From: Calothrix sp. FI2-JRJ7
Lineage (GTDB): Bacteria; Cyanobacteriota; Cyanobacteriia; Cyanobacteriales; Nostocaceae
Length of the DNA stretch: 64,000 nucleotides
NCBI GenBank assembly: GCA_019359675.1
Contig: JAHHGX010000065.1
Location: 62,001 to 126,000, forward strand
Direction of reading: 5' to 3'
The notes under the pieces are model-generated. The model saw only the letters and a program-made list of their open reading frames with translations. It did not search any database and was not told the DNA's origin. Shown in pieces: positions 9,293 to 17,593 of this stretch; positions within the stretch are counted from its first letter, which is position 1, and every line of letters starts with the position of its first letter. The position numbers and the translations under genes are program-made.

Positions 9293-11122
9293 TCACGCAA
9301 ATTTATTTAAAGCTTCTTGAGCCATTTTGCTAACTATTGAACTGTTATCTTGTAAGCATCGATTTAACGCTTCTATTGCCTTTGGGTTTCTTAAATTACC
9401 TAAAGCCAGCACAACGCAAGCGCGAACATTTGGATTTTCATCATTTAGTACTTGAAGTAAAGCATCTACTACCCTTTCATCATTAATTTTTTCTAAAGCT
9501 TGAACTGCTTCCATGCGTACACGTACATTAATATCTTGCAAAGTACCTATTAGAGGTTCAATTGACTTCACATCTTGTCTTTCTCCAAGAGAACGAACGG
9601 CTGCTTTGCGTAAGAGAGCATCCTCATCAGATAACGCCAAGATAAGCATGTCAACTACCATTACATCAGGTATTTTAGTTAGTGCGGACAAAGTATCACA
9701 ACGAATTCGACGCTCTGAATCTTGAAGCAACTGAGTTAATATACTAATTAATTGAGGGTGCTTTCGTCTTAAAAATGTTTTAACTGCAATCTCAATTGTT
9801 TGATAAGATTCTTGCCAATAACTTCTGTTTGCTTGTAAGATATCTTCTCTAGCTGTCAAAACTTCAAGTAGAGCATTTGTTGTTCTATCGTCTTCAATTT
9901 TACTTAACGCTTCAATCAAACAGACTCTGACACGTTGGAAACTAAAAGCGTCTCTAAGATTTCGACCTTGGCTATGTAAAATTTCAATCAAAGGTTCTAT
10001 CGCTCTAGCATCAGCAAAATCTCCTAACGCCTCCGCAATGGCGCCGCAAGCTGTAGATTGGTTCTCAATTTTTAACGCCTCAATTAAAGGTTCAATTGCT
10101 TTTATATCTTTTAATTGAGCAAGTGCCCTTGCCGCAGCTACTCGCACAAAAAAGTCTGAATCCTGCAAACACTGGATTATTTGGTCAACAACTCTCACAT
10201 CACCTAATTTAGTTAAGGCATCAATTGCATTTACCCGTACCTCACTAGAATTATGATTAAGTGCTTGTAAAAGTGGTTCAATAGCCCTTTTATCTCCCAA
10301 CTCACCTAGCTTTTTCGCTGCTAAAGCATGACCAGCCCCATCATGAATCATATTTTGTAATGCAATAACAAGCGGTTGGGCGCCAGCTTCTTCAAATAAA
10401 CCTGAATTTGCAAGGTTTTCTAAAGTATTAGCAGCCATTACTTGTTGAATTCTGGCATCACTGTTTAAAGGGTCTGCATTCAATGCCTGAGTCAGCTGCT
10501 CTAAAGCATCCGGTTCTGAAACATTTATTTGGCTAGCAACTGTTGGAGGATAAGGGTCATAAGCTTGATTTGATGTAACTTGTTCAGTTCCTCGATAATT
10601 ATACTTACGTTGAATCTTAATAACTCTCTGTTCGTCTTCTTTTAAATATCCTTCTTCGTCAATGTAATAGGCGCCTGTCTCATAACACTCTGCTGCTGCT
10701 AAAAATAAGTCCGTAAGGTTATCCCAACGAATTTCTTCAATGCCACACTCTGGGTCAATATGCCAAACAGGGGCTGTTTCTTCTCCCACAGTAATTGCAT
10801 ACCTATAATCGCCATTCCCGTCTAATATCGGCAACCAATGAGGATTCCACCGCTCCCAGCTTAACCAACTTTGGTAATTTGTTAAAACTTCTTTTAAAGG
10901 GAAAAAATTATCATAAAAAGGAATTATATAGCCAAAACTATTACACCCGTTGTGCCATTCGTAAAACTCATACAGTTCTTGTGTAAGTTGAAATTGAAAA
11001 TCTTTAACAATCTCATTAATTTCTGCGCGCGTTAGTCCTGGCTGTAAGCCCAAAGCGAATTTTGGGTCATTTCTCACAATCCAAGTTTCTATCCGATTAA
11101 GTGCGTCTGTTAAGGGTGACAT
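9293..11122 (-). CDS. SUKH (SMI1/KNR4) domain fused to HEAT repeats
   Basis: 609 residues. The first 150 form a SMI1/KNR4-type SUKH domain (LTRAEINEIVKDF, ELYEFYEWHNGCN, AVWHIDPE and a tryptophan-rich core). Residues about 225-609 are ten or more HEAT/PBS-lyase-type repeats (DKRAIEPLLQALN, DVRVVDQIIQCLQD, NPKAIEALNRCLQD). SUKH domains are known as immunity proteins against nuclease toxins in polymorphic toxin systems, and HEAT arrays bind proteins. The gene lies 59 nt after a barstar-like gene on the same strand, itself preceded by a barnase-like RNase, so an immunity or accessory role for this protein is a reasonable inference. Confidence 0.85.
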   Translation of the reverse strand: MSPLTDALNRIETWIVRNDPKFALGLQPGLTRAEINEIVKDFQFQLTQELYEFYEWHNGCNSFGYIIPFYDNFFPLKEVLTNYQSWLSWERWNPHWLPILDGNGDYRYAITVGEETAPVWHIDPECGIEEIRWDNLTDLFLAAAECYETGAYYIDEEGYLKEDEQRVIKIQRKYNYRGTEQVTSNQAYDPYPPTVASQINVSEPDALEQLTQALNADPLNSDARIQQVMAANTLENLANSGLFEEAGAQPLVIALQNMIHDGAGHALAAKKLGELGDKRAIEPLLQALNHNSSEVRVNAIDALTKLGDVRVVDQIIQCLQDSDFFVRVAAARALAQLKDIKAIEPLIEALKIENQSTACGAIAEALGDFADARAIEPLIEILHSQGRNLRDAFSFQRVRVCLIEALSKIEDDRTTNALLEVLTAREDILQANRSYWQESYQTIEIAVKTFLRRKHPQLISILTQLLQDSERRIRCDTLSALTKIPDVMVVDMLILALSDEDALLRKAAVRSLGERQDVKSIEPLIGTLQDINVRVRMEAVQALEKINDERVVDALLQVLNDENPNVRACVVLALGNLRNPKAIEALNRCLQDNSSIVSKMAQEALNKFA

Positions 11123-11181
11123 ACAAGGGTATAGGTATATATATGTTATATACTTCCCCTTATTGGCACCAAAATTTACAC

Positions 11182-11583
11182 TTAATTTAGTAGAAAAACA
11201 TTTAGTGGTATGTTTTTTGCTTGCCAGTATTCTTCAGCTGCACGCAAAATATCCAGTGCTGTTTGCCAACCAGTAGGGTCAGCTTGTGCAAATATATCCG
11301 GACGTTCGTATATTAAAACATATTTTTCAGCAGGATACCATGTTAAATCAGTAATACATTCCTCGAAAGCATCCCAGTTGGCGCCAAAATATGAAGGAAA
11401 GTTCATTGCCATAGCAACTTTTCCCAAAAAAGTTTCTTTATTATAAATATCTTTACCATCAAGGTAAAAAACTTGAATCCCTTGTCCAGACAAAGCTTCA
11501 ATAACTTTTTCTACTGTTGGTTGTCGGTTAGCTGCAACCTCTGGTTTAGGTTGAGATGTCATAAAAGCTACGTGTTGGTTCAT
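11182..11583 (-). CDS. barstar-family ribonuclease inhibitor
   Basis: 133 residues, of which about 35-133 form a barstar domain: IQVFYLDGKDIYNKETFLGK, then FPSYFGANWDAFEECI and YVLIYERPD. The segment YFGANWDAFEEC aligns with the barnase-binding helix of barstar (YGENLDALWDC); Asp71 matches barstar Asp35 and Glu75 replaces the critical Asp39. The N-terminal 30 residues are an extension. Its start lies 27 nt behind the stop of the barnase-like gene, which strongly supports a toxin-inhibitor pair. Confidence 0.88.
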   Translation of the reverse strand: MNQHVAFMTSQPKPEVAANRQPTVEKVIEALSGQGIQVFYLDGKDIYNKETFLGKVAMAMNFPSYFGANWDAFEECITDLTWYPAEKYVLIYERPDIFAQADPTGWQTALDILRAAEEYWQAKNIPLNVFLLN

Positions 11584-11610
11584 TTAAAGATCCCTTTTAT
11601 TTAAACTGAT

Positions 11611-11889
11611 TCAAATAATTTCTTGAAAACTATTGTAATGGTCAGGCGTATAATATAGTTCTGCATTATTCCCAGTTATAAGGCGCCGACTACCTCTATC
11701 AGCCACGCCTGGGGTATCGACTGTATACTCTCGGTAATATCCTGAAGATTGTATGGGTAATAATCCTTCGCGGTTTTTAAATTCAGTGCCATCTTTAGGG
11801 TAGGTGAACGGCCCACCTTTCGCTACTAAGTTAACAGTCGTTTGAACTTCAGGAGGTAATTGACTGATGCCAACCTGTGATATACCCAT
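11611..11889 (-). CDS. barnase/RNase N1-T1-like ribonuclease domain protein
   Basis: 92 residues, essentially a bare microbial RNase domain: PPEVQTTVNLVAKGGPF, FKNREGLLP, YYREYTV, RGSRRLITG and YYTPDHYNSF. The residues that catalyse RNA cleavage in barnase are all present by alignment: Glu54 (barnase Glu73), Arg68/69 (Arg83 region), His84 (His102) and Arg40 in NREG. Secreted barnases carry a signal peptide; this one has none, so it would act in the cytosol or be released by a non-Sec route. Transcribed first in the cassette RNase, barstar, SUKH-HEAT. Confidence 0.85.
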   Translation of the reverse strand: MGISQVGISQLPPEVQTTVNLVAKGGPFTYPKDGTEFKNREGLLPIQSSGYYREYTVDTPGVADRGSRRLITGNNAELYYTPDHYNSFQEII

Positions 11890-12357
11890 AATTTATTTTA
11901 TCTCTTCTGACACAGCCCTGGCTGTTTTTCATGATATTTAGATAAAAAGTACTACCCGTTGCTTGTAAATAGATAAGATGCCACTATTCTAAGTGGCATA
12001 TGTAAAAATATCTTTTTATATTACTCTCGCTTTTTTCGTCTTACAAAGTTTGATGAGTTAGCATCAACTCCAAAACTCTTTTCTCTGCGCCTCTGCGTCT
12101 CTGTGGTAAAAATAAGCTATGTTATATCTTGCACATCTACGTATAAAGAATTAATTAAATATTTATATGTTTTTAATATTACTTTAATCCTTAGTCCATT
12201 TTAATGGATTTAATCTATTAGCCTATAGCTTGCAGCTATAGGCAGGTATGGGCGTAATTACATAATTAGTAAATAATATTACATGGAAGAATGCAGCATA
12301 AGATGTAAACCATAGCACAATTAAAATGCACAGGCGAGACGCCTGTGCCACAACCTG
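11890..12357. other. intergenic region with three dispersed repeats
   Basis: No gene is seen. It holds the CTCTGCG...CTCTGTGGTAAAAATAA repeat at about 12082-12115, a perfect 9-bp palindromic hairpin CCTATAGCT/AGCTATAGG at 12222-12242, and a GCACAGGCG/CGCCTGTGC hairpin at 12328-12348 directly behind the hemN stop. The promoter of the RNase-barstar cassette should lie in the right half of the first 150 bases. Confidence 0.6.
12328..12348. repeat. GCACAGGCG/CGCCTGTGC hairpin behind hemN
   Basis: A perfect nine-base stem with a three-base loop, followed by CCACAACCTG and starting 10 nt beyond the hemN stop (12358). The same hairpin with a slightly different stem is found behind gltB at 26966-26986. 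It could serve as a transcription end or mRNA 3' stabiliser. Confidence 0.7.
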
Positions 12358-13740
12358 TTAAATCGCACGCGATAATTTTCTTTCGCGTGTGGCTTTATGC
12401 GCGTCAAAAATCACGGCGATATTACGAACAAGTAATCTACCTATCTCTGTCACCCCTATATACTGCTTTGATAAATTAACCAATCCATCATTTTCCAACA
12501 GATGTAATTGCTGGACTTCTGGAGCAAAATACTCATCAAACACGATGTTATATTTATGCTCTATTTCTTGTTTATTAACTTGCATACCTGACATTATGGT
12601 CATGACAACATCACGACGAAGCATGTCATCCCAAGTTAGTTTATAGCCTTTACAGGTTGGTAAATTACCTGCTTCTATGGCTTGGTAGTATTCTTTGAGT
12701 TGCTTATGGTTTTGAGCATAAGCTTCTTGCAGCATACTAACTGATGTGGCGCCAAACCCAAATAATTCAGCTTCTTGATGAGTCGTATAACCCTGGAAGT
12801 TACGTTTAAGCGCATTTTCGCTTTGTGCTATCGCAAGTTCATCATTGGGTTTAGCGAAGTGGTCCATACCAATAAACAGATACTTGCTGCTTGTTAGCTC
12901 CTCAATAGTCATTTGCAAAATTTCTAACTTTTCGGAAGGCGCCGGCAAAGCATTCTCATCTATATTCTTTTGTACAGGTTTTACCCAAGGTACATAAGCA
13001 AAGTTAAATACCGCTATTCTATCTGGGTCGAGGGCAATTGTTTTTTGAACCGTTTGATGGAAACTCTTTAAATTTTGATGCGGTAATCCATAAATTAGGT
13101 CAACATTGACACTCTCAAACTCAGCTTCACGAATCCAACCCATGAGATTAAATATCATATCTTCTGGTTGAACTCGATTCACAGCAGCTTGAACTTGCGG
13201 GTCAAAGTCTTGAAGTCCAAAGCTAATGCGGTTAAATCCAAGTTCGCGCAAAAAGAATATATAATCTCGGTCGATGTAACTAGGGTTTATTTCGATTGAA
13301 ACTTCAGCATTAGAATCAATCTTGAAGTTCTTCTCAATATGCTTCCAAATATACCCAACTTGCTCAGTACTTAGATAATTAGGAGTACCACCACCCCAAT
13401 GAATTTGTACAACTGGACGGTCAGAGTCGATTAATTTGGCACTTTGCTCGATATCGCGCGTTAAATACTCTACATAAGGTACTGCAATATTCTTATTCCC
13501 AGAAACAACAATATTGCAACCGCAGTAATAACAAGCGCTCTGACAAAAAGGTATATGAAAGTACAAAGAAAGCGGAGTTTTGCGAGAATTTGAAAGTGCA
13601 ATGGCATCTTTAAAATCTTGCTCGGTAAAGCTTTCGCTTAACTCAGTAGCAGGAGGATAACTAGTGTATCGAGGTGTAGGTGTATCGTATTTTTTGATTA
13701 AATTTAAATCAAACTTCACACCAGGTAATTGAAAGACCAT
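12358..13740 (-). CDS. hemN: oxygen-independent coproporphyrinogen III oxidase
   Basis: 460 residues, full length for HemN. This radical SAM enzyme converts coproporphyrinogen III to protoporphyrinogen IX without oxygen. The [4Fe-4S] motif FCQSACYYCGCN has Cys66, Cys70 and Cys73 as ligands and the HemN-specific Cys75; QIHWGGGTPNYL, GLQDFDPQVQ and the C-terminal HemN domain with the WDDMLRRDVVMTIM helix are present. It lies directly downstream of heme oxygenase on the same strand. In other cyanobacteria hemN, ho2 and chlAII/acsF form a unit induced in low oxygen by the MarR-type regulator ChlR; no ChlR gene is in the window. Confidence 0.95.
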   Translation of the reverse strand: MVFQLPGVKFDLNLIKKYDTPTPRYTSYPPATELSESFTEQDFKDAIALSNSRKTPLSLYFHIPFCQSACYYCGCNIVVSGNKNIAVPYVEYLTRDIEQSAKLIDSDRPVVQIHWGGGTPNYLSTEQVGYIWKHIEKNFKIDSNAEVSIEINPSYIDRDYIFFLRELGFNRISFGLQDFDPQVQAAVNRVQPEDMIFNLMGWIREAEFESVNVDLIYGLPHQNLKSFHQTVQKTIALDPDRIAVFNFAYVPWVKPVQKNIDENALPAPSEKLEILQMTIEELTSSKYLFIGMDHFAKPNDELAIAQSENALKRNFQGYTTHQEAELFGFGATSVSMLQEAYAQNHKQLKEYYQAIEAGNLPTCKGYKLTWDDMLRRDVVMTIMSGMQVNKQEIEHKYNIVFDEYFAPEVQQLHLLENDGLVNLSKQYIGVTEIGRLLVRNIAVIFDAHKATRERKLSRAI

Positions 13741-13770
13741 TTTATTAGTTACAAGGTAATGGGAACAAGA

Positions 13771-13860
13771 AACCTAACCCCCCAACCCCCTTCCCTACCA
13801 GGGAAGGGGGAGCAAATATACTCCCCTCCCCTCGTAGGGGAGGGGTTGGGGGAGAGGTTT
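13771..13860. repeat. large GC-rich inverted repeat between ho and hemN
   Basis: AACCTAACCCCCCAACCCCC at the left pairs with GGGGTTGGGGGAGAGGTT at the right, with an inner CCCTTCCC/GGGAAGGGG stem. It fills the spacer inside the heme oxygenase-hemN transcription unit and may cause partial termination or processing. Such C-rich/G-rich hairpins are dispersed repeats in many filamentous cyanobacteria. Confidence 0.75.
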
Positions 13861-13864
13861 TTAA

Positions 13865-14581
13865 TTACTTAACAGGCGCCACTTCAGTGCTACCTTGGTT
13901 ATGGCTACGAATGAGAGAGTTATACATAACTTGACCAATAGCTTGAATCAAACTACCTTCCATATCTTGCGCTGCCAAGTTATTCAAATGGAAAGCATAG
14001 TTTGCTTCTGCAACAACTCTATCAGCAGTCGCATCATCAAGTGGTAGCGCATTCAACGCTTGACGATATTTATCTTTGAACGCATTTTTATCAGGTATTT
14101 GCTCAAACTGATAAAAAGAAGTTCCTTGATAACCTTCGAGTTTTAACGCATTTTGAGCAATTTTTTGAAACATCTGACCACCCGAAAGGTCTCCCATATA
14201 TCGGGTGTAGGAATGCGCTAGTAATAATGCTGGTTCTGAAGCAGCAATTTCTCGAATACGGTTGATATAAGTTTGTGCTGCTGGTAATAATGAAATTTGC
14301 TTTTTCCAGTCTTTACCGTAGTAAAATTCCAAATCTTTCTCTAAGTTCGCTGTCCGGTTTAACTCTGGAAAGTAAAGCGGTTTGATAAATGGATGTTCCC
14401 TATGTTGCTGTAATGCTGCTTCGAGTTCGCTGTACACAAAATATAAGTTACCCAAGAACTTCGCAAAACATCCTCTATCTATGACACCTTTGAGAAAACA
14501 TTTTGTGAAACCTGCATTTTCCGCTGCTGTATGCGCTTTTTGTGTACCCGTGCGGAGTTTAATAGCTAAATTGCTACTCAT
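13865..14581 (-). CDS. ho: heme oxygenase (biliverdin-producing)
   Basis: 238 residues, the usual length of soluble cyanobacterial heme oxygenase. The enzyme opens heme to biliverdin, CO and iron for phycobilin synthesis using reduced ferredoxin. The proximal haem ligand is His17 in GTQKAHTAAE; the distal helix GDLSGGQ is present in YMGDLSGGQMFQKIA. Pairing with hemN on the same strand and a nearby acsF resembles the low-oxygen isozyme HO2 group rather than housekeeping HO1; that assignment is from context. Confidence 0.93.
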   Translation of the reverse strand: MSSNLAIKLRTGTQKAHTAAENAGFTKCFLKGVIDRGCFAKFLGNLYFVYSELEAALQQHREHPFIKPLYFPELNRTANLEKDLEFYYGKDWKKQISLLPAAQTYINRIREIAASEPALLLAHSYTRYMGDLSGGQMFQKIAQNALKLEGYQGTSFYQFEQIPDKNAFKDKYRQALNALPLDDATADRVVAEANYAFHLNNLAAQDMEGSLIQAIGQVMYNSLIRSHNQGSTEVAPVK

Positions 14582-14866
14582 GTTAAATACCTTAATAATT
14601 CTGATGCATTGCTAGAAACGCCAAGAACTTACACGAGTATTCCTAAATGAACGTGAGCGGAGAGTGTAGAGAGAGATAGTCTGTATCATGGCGCCTGACC
14701 ATTGACACAGATTCCAGCCATTGCTTAGTTTTACCAAAAATTTTAAGATATTTCTACATGCATAAACAAGCAACTATTCATATAGCTATTCATAAATATT
14801 TACATACATTGAATAGCAGGCACGATTGCTATACTGAGAATACAATTCCTTATTACCAATCTTACA

Positions 14867-15133
14867 ATGACCATCAAGGAACTGCTACTGCAAGAAATCG
14901 AAAGCACACCTGACGAACTTCTCAACGATTTGCTTGTTTTCTTGAAGTCGTTGAAGGCAACCCCCCATGATGCTACTGCTACCTATGCCGAACTGCTAGA
15001 AAGGATTGATTACTTAGAAGCAGTCGTTGGCATTCGCAAAGGATTAGAACAATTTGATCGCGGTGAAGGCATTTCTGCTTCGGAAGCATTTGAGCGTTTA
15101 GAGCGTAAGCTGAATATTCCACCCCGCTCATAA
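14867..15133 (+). CDS. DUF2281-like antitoxin
   Basis: 88 residues. The N-terminal MTIKELLLQEIESTPDELL with LLVFLKSLK resembles the N-terminal helices of DUF2281-type antitoxins, and the C-terminal FDRGEGISASEAFERLE resembles the toxin-binding tail of ParD/RelB-like proteins. It is directly followed by a RelE/ParE-family reading frame. The pair sits between heme oxygenase and acsF, splitting the tetrapyrrole gene set. Function by context; not tested. Confidence 0.75.
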   Translation: MTIKELLLQEIESTPDELLNDLLVFLKSLKATPHDATATYAELLERIDYLEAVVGIRKGLEQFDRGEGISASEAFERLERKLNIPPRS

Positions 15134-15192
15134 GCTACCAGATTATTATCCAGCCAACCGCCTTTCAAGAAATCGAAGACTCGTATCGTTGG

Positions 15193-15447
15193 ATGTGTGA
15201 TAATTTGAGTGCGGAAACTGCCGACGAGTGGTACTACCAGCTTCAAGATGCAATTTCGTCACTTCAAGAATTTCCGAACCGCTGTTCACTTGCGCCTGAA
15301 GCCCCTACAATTGGTCGCACAATTCGACAACTATGGGTTGGTAAACGTAGAAAGTACCGAGTTTTGTTTGTAATTGAGGAAGATGTTGTCGCAATTCTCC
15401 ATGTCCGGCACAGTCATCAGCCCCCTTTGAGCGATGGGTCAGTATAA
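15193..15447 (+). CDS. RelE/ParE-family toxin, normal start codon apparently lost
   Basis: From the ATG at 15193 the protein has 84 residues: RSLAPEAP-like middle, TIGRTIRQLWVGKRRKYRVLF and VVAILHVRHS, the family's strand-rich core with the usual arginines. The family's N-terminal part is also encoded upstream in frame: SYQIIIQPTAFQEIEDSYRW runs from 15133 to 15192. There the sequence at the antitoxin end is TCATAAGC; a single G in place of the A at 15132 would give the classic ATGA overlap with ATG AGC TAC as start. As it stands the first in-frame ATG is 15193, which would remove about 21 N-terminal residues, or ATA would have to serve as start. Confidence 0.75.
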   Translation: MCDNLSAETADEWYYQLQDAISSLQEFPNRCSLAPEAPTIGRTIRQLWVGKRRKYRVLFVIEEDVVAILHVRHSHQPPLSDGSV

Positions 15448-15547
15448 TCATTAAATCAATTTTAAAATTTATTTGACAAATTATAGAAATAAAGAATTGA
15501 ATATGATTAGATGGCTATGTGGCAATCAATCATAGTGAAGGTTTTAT

Positions 15548-16639
15548 ATGGTTCAGTCAAGCACAGTTTCACAAACAGGAAAGTTAAAATCAGGTGTAAA
15601 GGCACCAGTTCAAGAGACACTATTAACACCTCGGTTTTACACTACTGATTTTGAAAAAGTCGCGCAAATGAACTTGTCAGCGGACGATAAGGAATTGCGG
15701 GCAGTAATTCAAGAGTTAAAAGCAGATTACAATCGTCACCACTTTATCCGTGATGAGGAGTTTAAACAAAGTTGGGAACACATCGATGGACAAACGCGAC
15801 TCGCATTTATTGACTTTTTAGAGCGTTCATGCACCTCTGAGTTTTCAGGATTTTTGCTGTTCAAGGAGCTAACACGGCGCCTCAAAAACAAAAGTCCGTT
15901 ATTATCAGAAGCATTTGAATACCTAGCACGCGATGAAGCACGTCATGCTGGGTTTATCAACAAAGCAATGGCGGATTTTAACTTGTCACTCGACTTAGGT
16001 TACTTAACCAAAAATAGAACCTACACCTTTTTTCCACCAGAGTGGATAATATACACCGTTTATCTATCTGAAAAAATAGGTTACTGGCGCTACATTATCA
16101 TGTTCCGTCATCTAGAAAAACGTCCAGACTATCAATATTATCCTTTGTTCCGTTACTTCGAGAACTGGTGTCAAGACGAAAACCGTCACGGAGACTTTTT
16201 CAAAGCACTACTACGTTCTCAACCTCAACTTTGGGATAACTGGAAAGCACGCTTATGGGCACGTTTTTTCTTAGTAACAGTATTTGCTACCCACACACTC
16301 ACAGTACTCGAACGGGCAAACTTTTATAAATCTCTCGGTATCGACGCGCGACAATATAATATTCAAGTTATCGAAGAAACAAACAAAACCTCAGCGCGTG
16401 CGTTTCCCGTCATCTTAGACACCCAACACCCAGCATTTATCCCAGCAATGGAACGCTGTTCCAACCTCAACCTACAGTTAAAACTGTTAGATATTAAATA
16501 CAGTAATAGACCTGCTATATTTAATGTCTTAAAATTCTTCCACAAACTGCCCCTAATGCTAGGTGTCACTTGGTATATGCTACGACTATTCATTATTAAA
16601 CCAATTGACGCTGAAGCTACACGTCAACAAGTTCATTAA
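15548..16639 (+). CDS. acsF: Mg-protoporphyrin IX monomethyl ester (oxidative) cyclase
   Basis: 363 residues. AcsF/ChlE forms ring E of chlorophyll using oxygen at a di-iron site. Both family signatures are present: DEARHAGF and ENRHGDFF, together with FIRDEEFKQSWEH and SEFSGFLLFKELTRRL. Being next to heme oxygenase and hemN points to the low-oxygen paralogue (ChlAII) of the two cyclases usually found in cyanobacteria (inference). It is divergent from ho, with the toxin-antitoxin pair lying in what would be their shared regulatory region. Confidence 0.95.
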   Translation: MVQSSTVSQTGKLKSGVKAPVQETLLTPRFYTTDFEKVAQMNLSADDKELRAVIQELKADYNRHHFIRDEEFKQSWEHIDGQTRLAFIDFLERSCTSEFSGFLLFKELTRRLKNKSPLLSEAFEYLARDEARHAGFINKAMADFNLSLDLGYLTKNRTYTFFPPEWIIYTVYLSEKIGYWRYIIMFRHLEKRPDYQYYPLFRYFENWCQDENRHGDFFKALLRSQPQLWDNWKARLWARFFLVTVFATHTLTVLERANFYKSLGIDARQYNIQVIEETNKTSARAFPVILDTQHPAFIPAMERCSNLNLQLKLLDIKYSNRPAIFNVLKFFHKLPLMLGVTWYMLRLFIIKPIDAEATRQQVH

Positions 16640-16720
16640 GGATAGGCGCCTGTAATTAGTTATATTTAGAATTCTCTGCGTAAATTTTCTTTTATATTAT
16701 TATTGCTTAGTATATTTATG

Positions 16721-16752
16721 ATGTTGGGTTCCGCTTGCGCTCCACCCAACCT
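16721..16752. repeat. TTGGGTT...ACCCAAC dispersed repeat
   Basis: GTTGGGTTCCGCTTGCGCTC leads into CACCCAACCTAC, a hairpin with TTGGGT and ACCCAA arms. Same family as 7086-7139 and 25962-25993. Confidence 0.7.
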
Positions 16753-16770
16753 ACATAAATTATATAAACC

Positions 16771-16797
16771 ATCCGTTACATCCGTTACATCCGTTGC
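16771..16797. repeat. three tandem 9-bp ATCCGTTAC units
   Basis: ATCCGTTAC, ATCCGTTAC and ATCCGTTGC; the last base is the last base of the stop codon of the LOG-family gene on the minus strand. Confidence 0.85.
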
Positions 16798-17540
16798 TAA
16801 ATTTCACAACCCTGTAGCCACTGAGAGTGGTGTTTTCTCAGTACAGATGTAGCCTCAGCAAAATTATTCACACAATAGGGAATTTGCATATCTTTAGGAC
16901 TGGCAAGTTGATCTTGCACATTGACCATATACTTATCTGCCCAGTCTACTAATTCTGACCACATTTCCCCAACTAAAATAAAAGGCATATTATTCAATTT
17001 ACGAACTTGAAGTAATTGCCATATCATTAAAGCTTCCAAGGTAGTACCAATACCACCAGGGACTACAACAAACGCATTAGAGAGCAAAACAAAGTGATGT
17101 AAGCGCGTGAAAAATGTTTGGTGCTGATACATTTGTTCGACAAAGGGATTAGCGCTTTGCTCGAAGTCTAAGTTTATGCGAATACCAATAGAATTAGTTA
17201 AGCGCTCTTTATCGGCTAAAAAGCTACCTTCATTTGCTGCTTGCATTAAACCAGGCCCACCACCTGTCACAATGTCGCAACCCATTTTTGTGAGTTCACT
17301 AGCAAAATATTTCACACCATTATATAGTGGGCTATCTGACTGTAAGCGCGCGGAACCAAATATAGTCACGCGGTAGCGCTCACAACGTGGAGGTTGGATG
17401 CTAGTTAAGTTATTTAATACTTGCCAAAGTCCTAATATAGACTCTTCTATTACTTTATAACTGCTATCCGCATTATATATACTTGTGTTGCCTGATACTT
17501 TGGGGACACTATATCCATTTAGGTTTTCGTCATTAGTCAT
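16797..17540 (-). CDS. LOG family protein (TIGR00730, Rossmann fold)
   Basis: 247 residues. The two LOG signatures are visible: VTGGGPGLMQAANEGS (about residues 91-106) and PGGIGTTLE at 161-169, inside a nucleotide-binding Rossmann fold starting VTIFGSAR. LOG proteins are phosphoribohydrolases that release free bases from nucleoside monophosphates, including cytokinins in plants and microbes; the physiological substrate here is unknown. Divergent from the fructosamine kinase family gene (53 nt spacer). Confidence 0.9.
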   Translation of the reverse strand: MTNDENLNGYSVPKVSGNTSIYNADSSYKVIEESILGLWQVLNNLTSIQPPRCERYRVTIFGSARLQSDSPLYNGVKYFASELTKMGCDIVTGGGPGLMQAANEGSFLADKERLTNSIGIRINLDFEQSANPFVEQMYQHQTFFTRLHHFVLLSNAFVVVPGGIGTTLEALMIWQLLQVRKLNNMPFILVGEMWSELVDWADKYMVNVQDQLASPKDMQIPYCVNNFAEATSVLRKHHSQWLQGCEI

Positions 17541-17593
17541 AATTGAATTTTAGATATTAGATAATAAATCCTAACAAGATAAATTTATAAATC

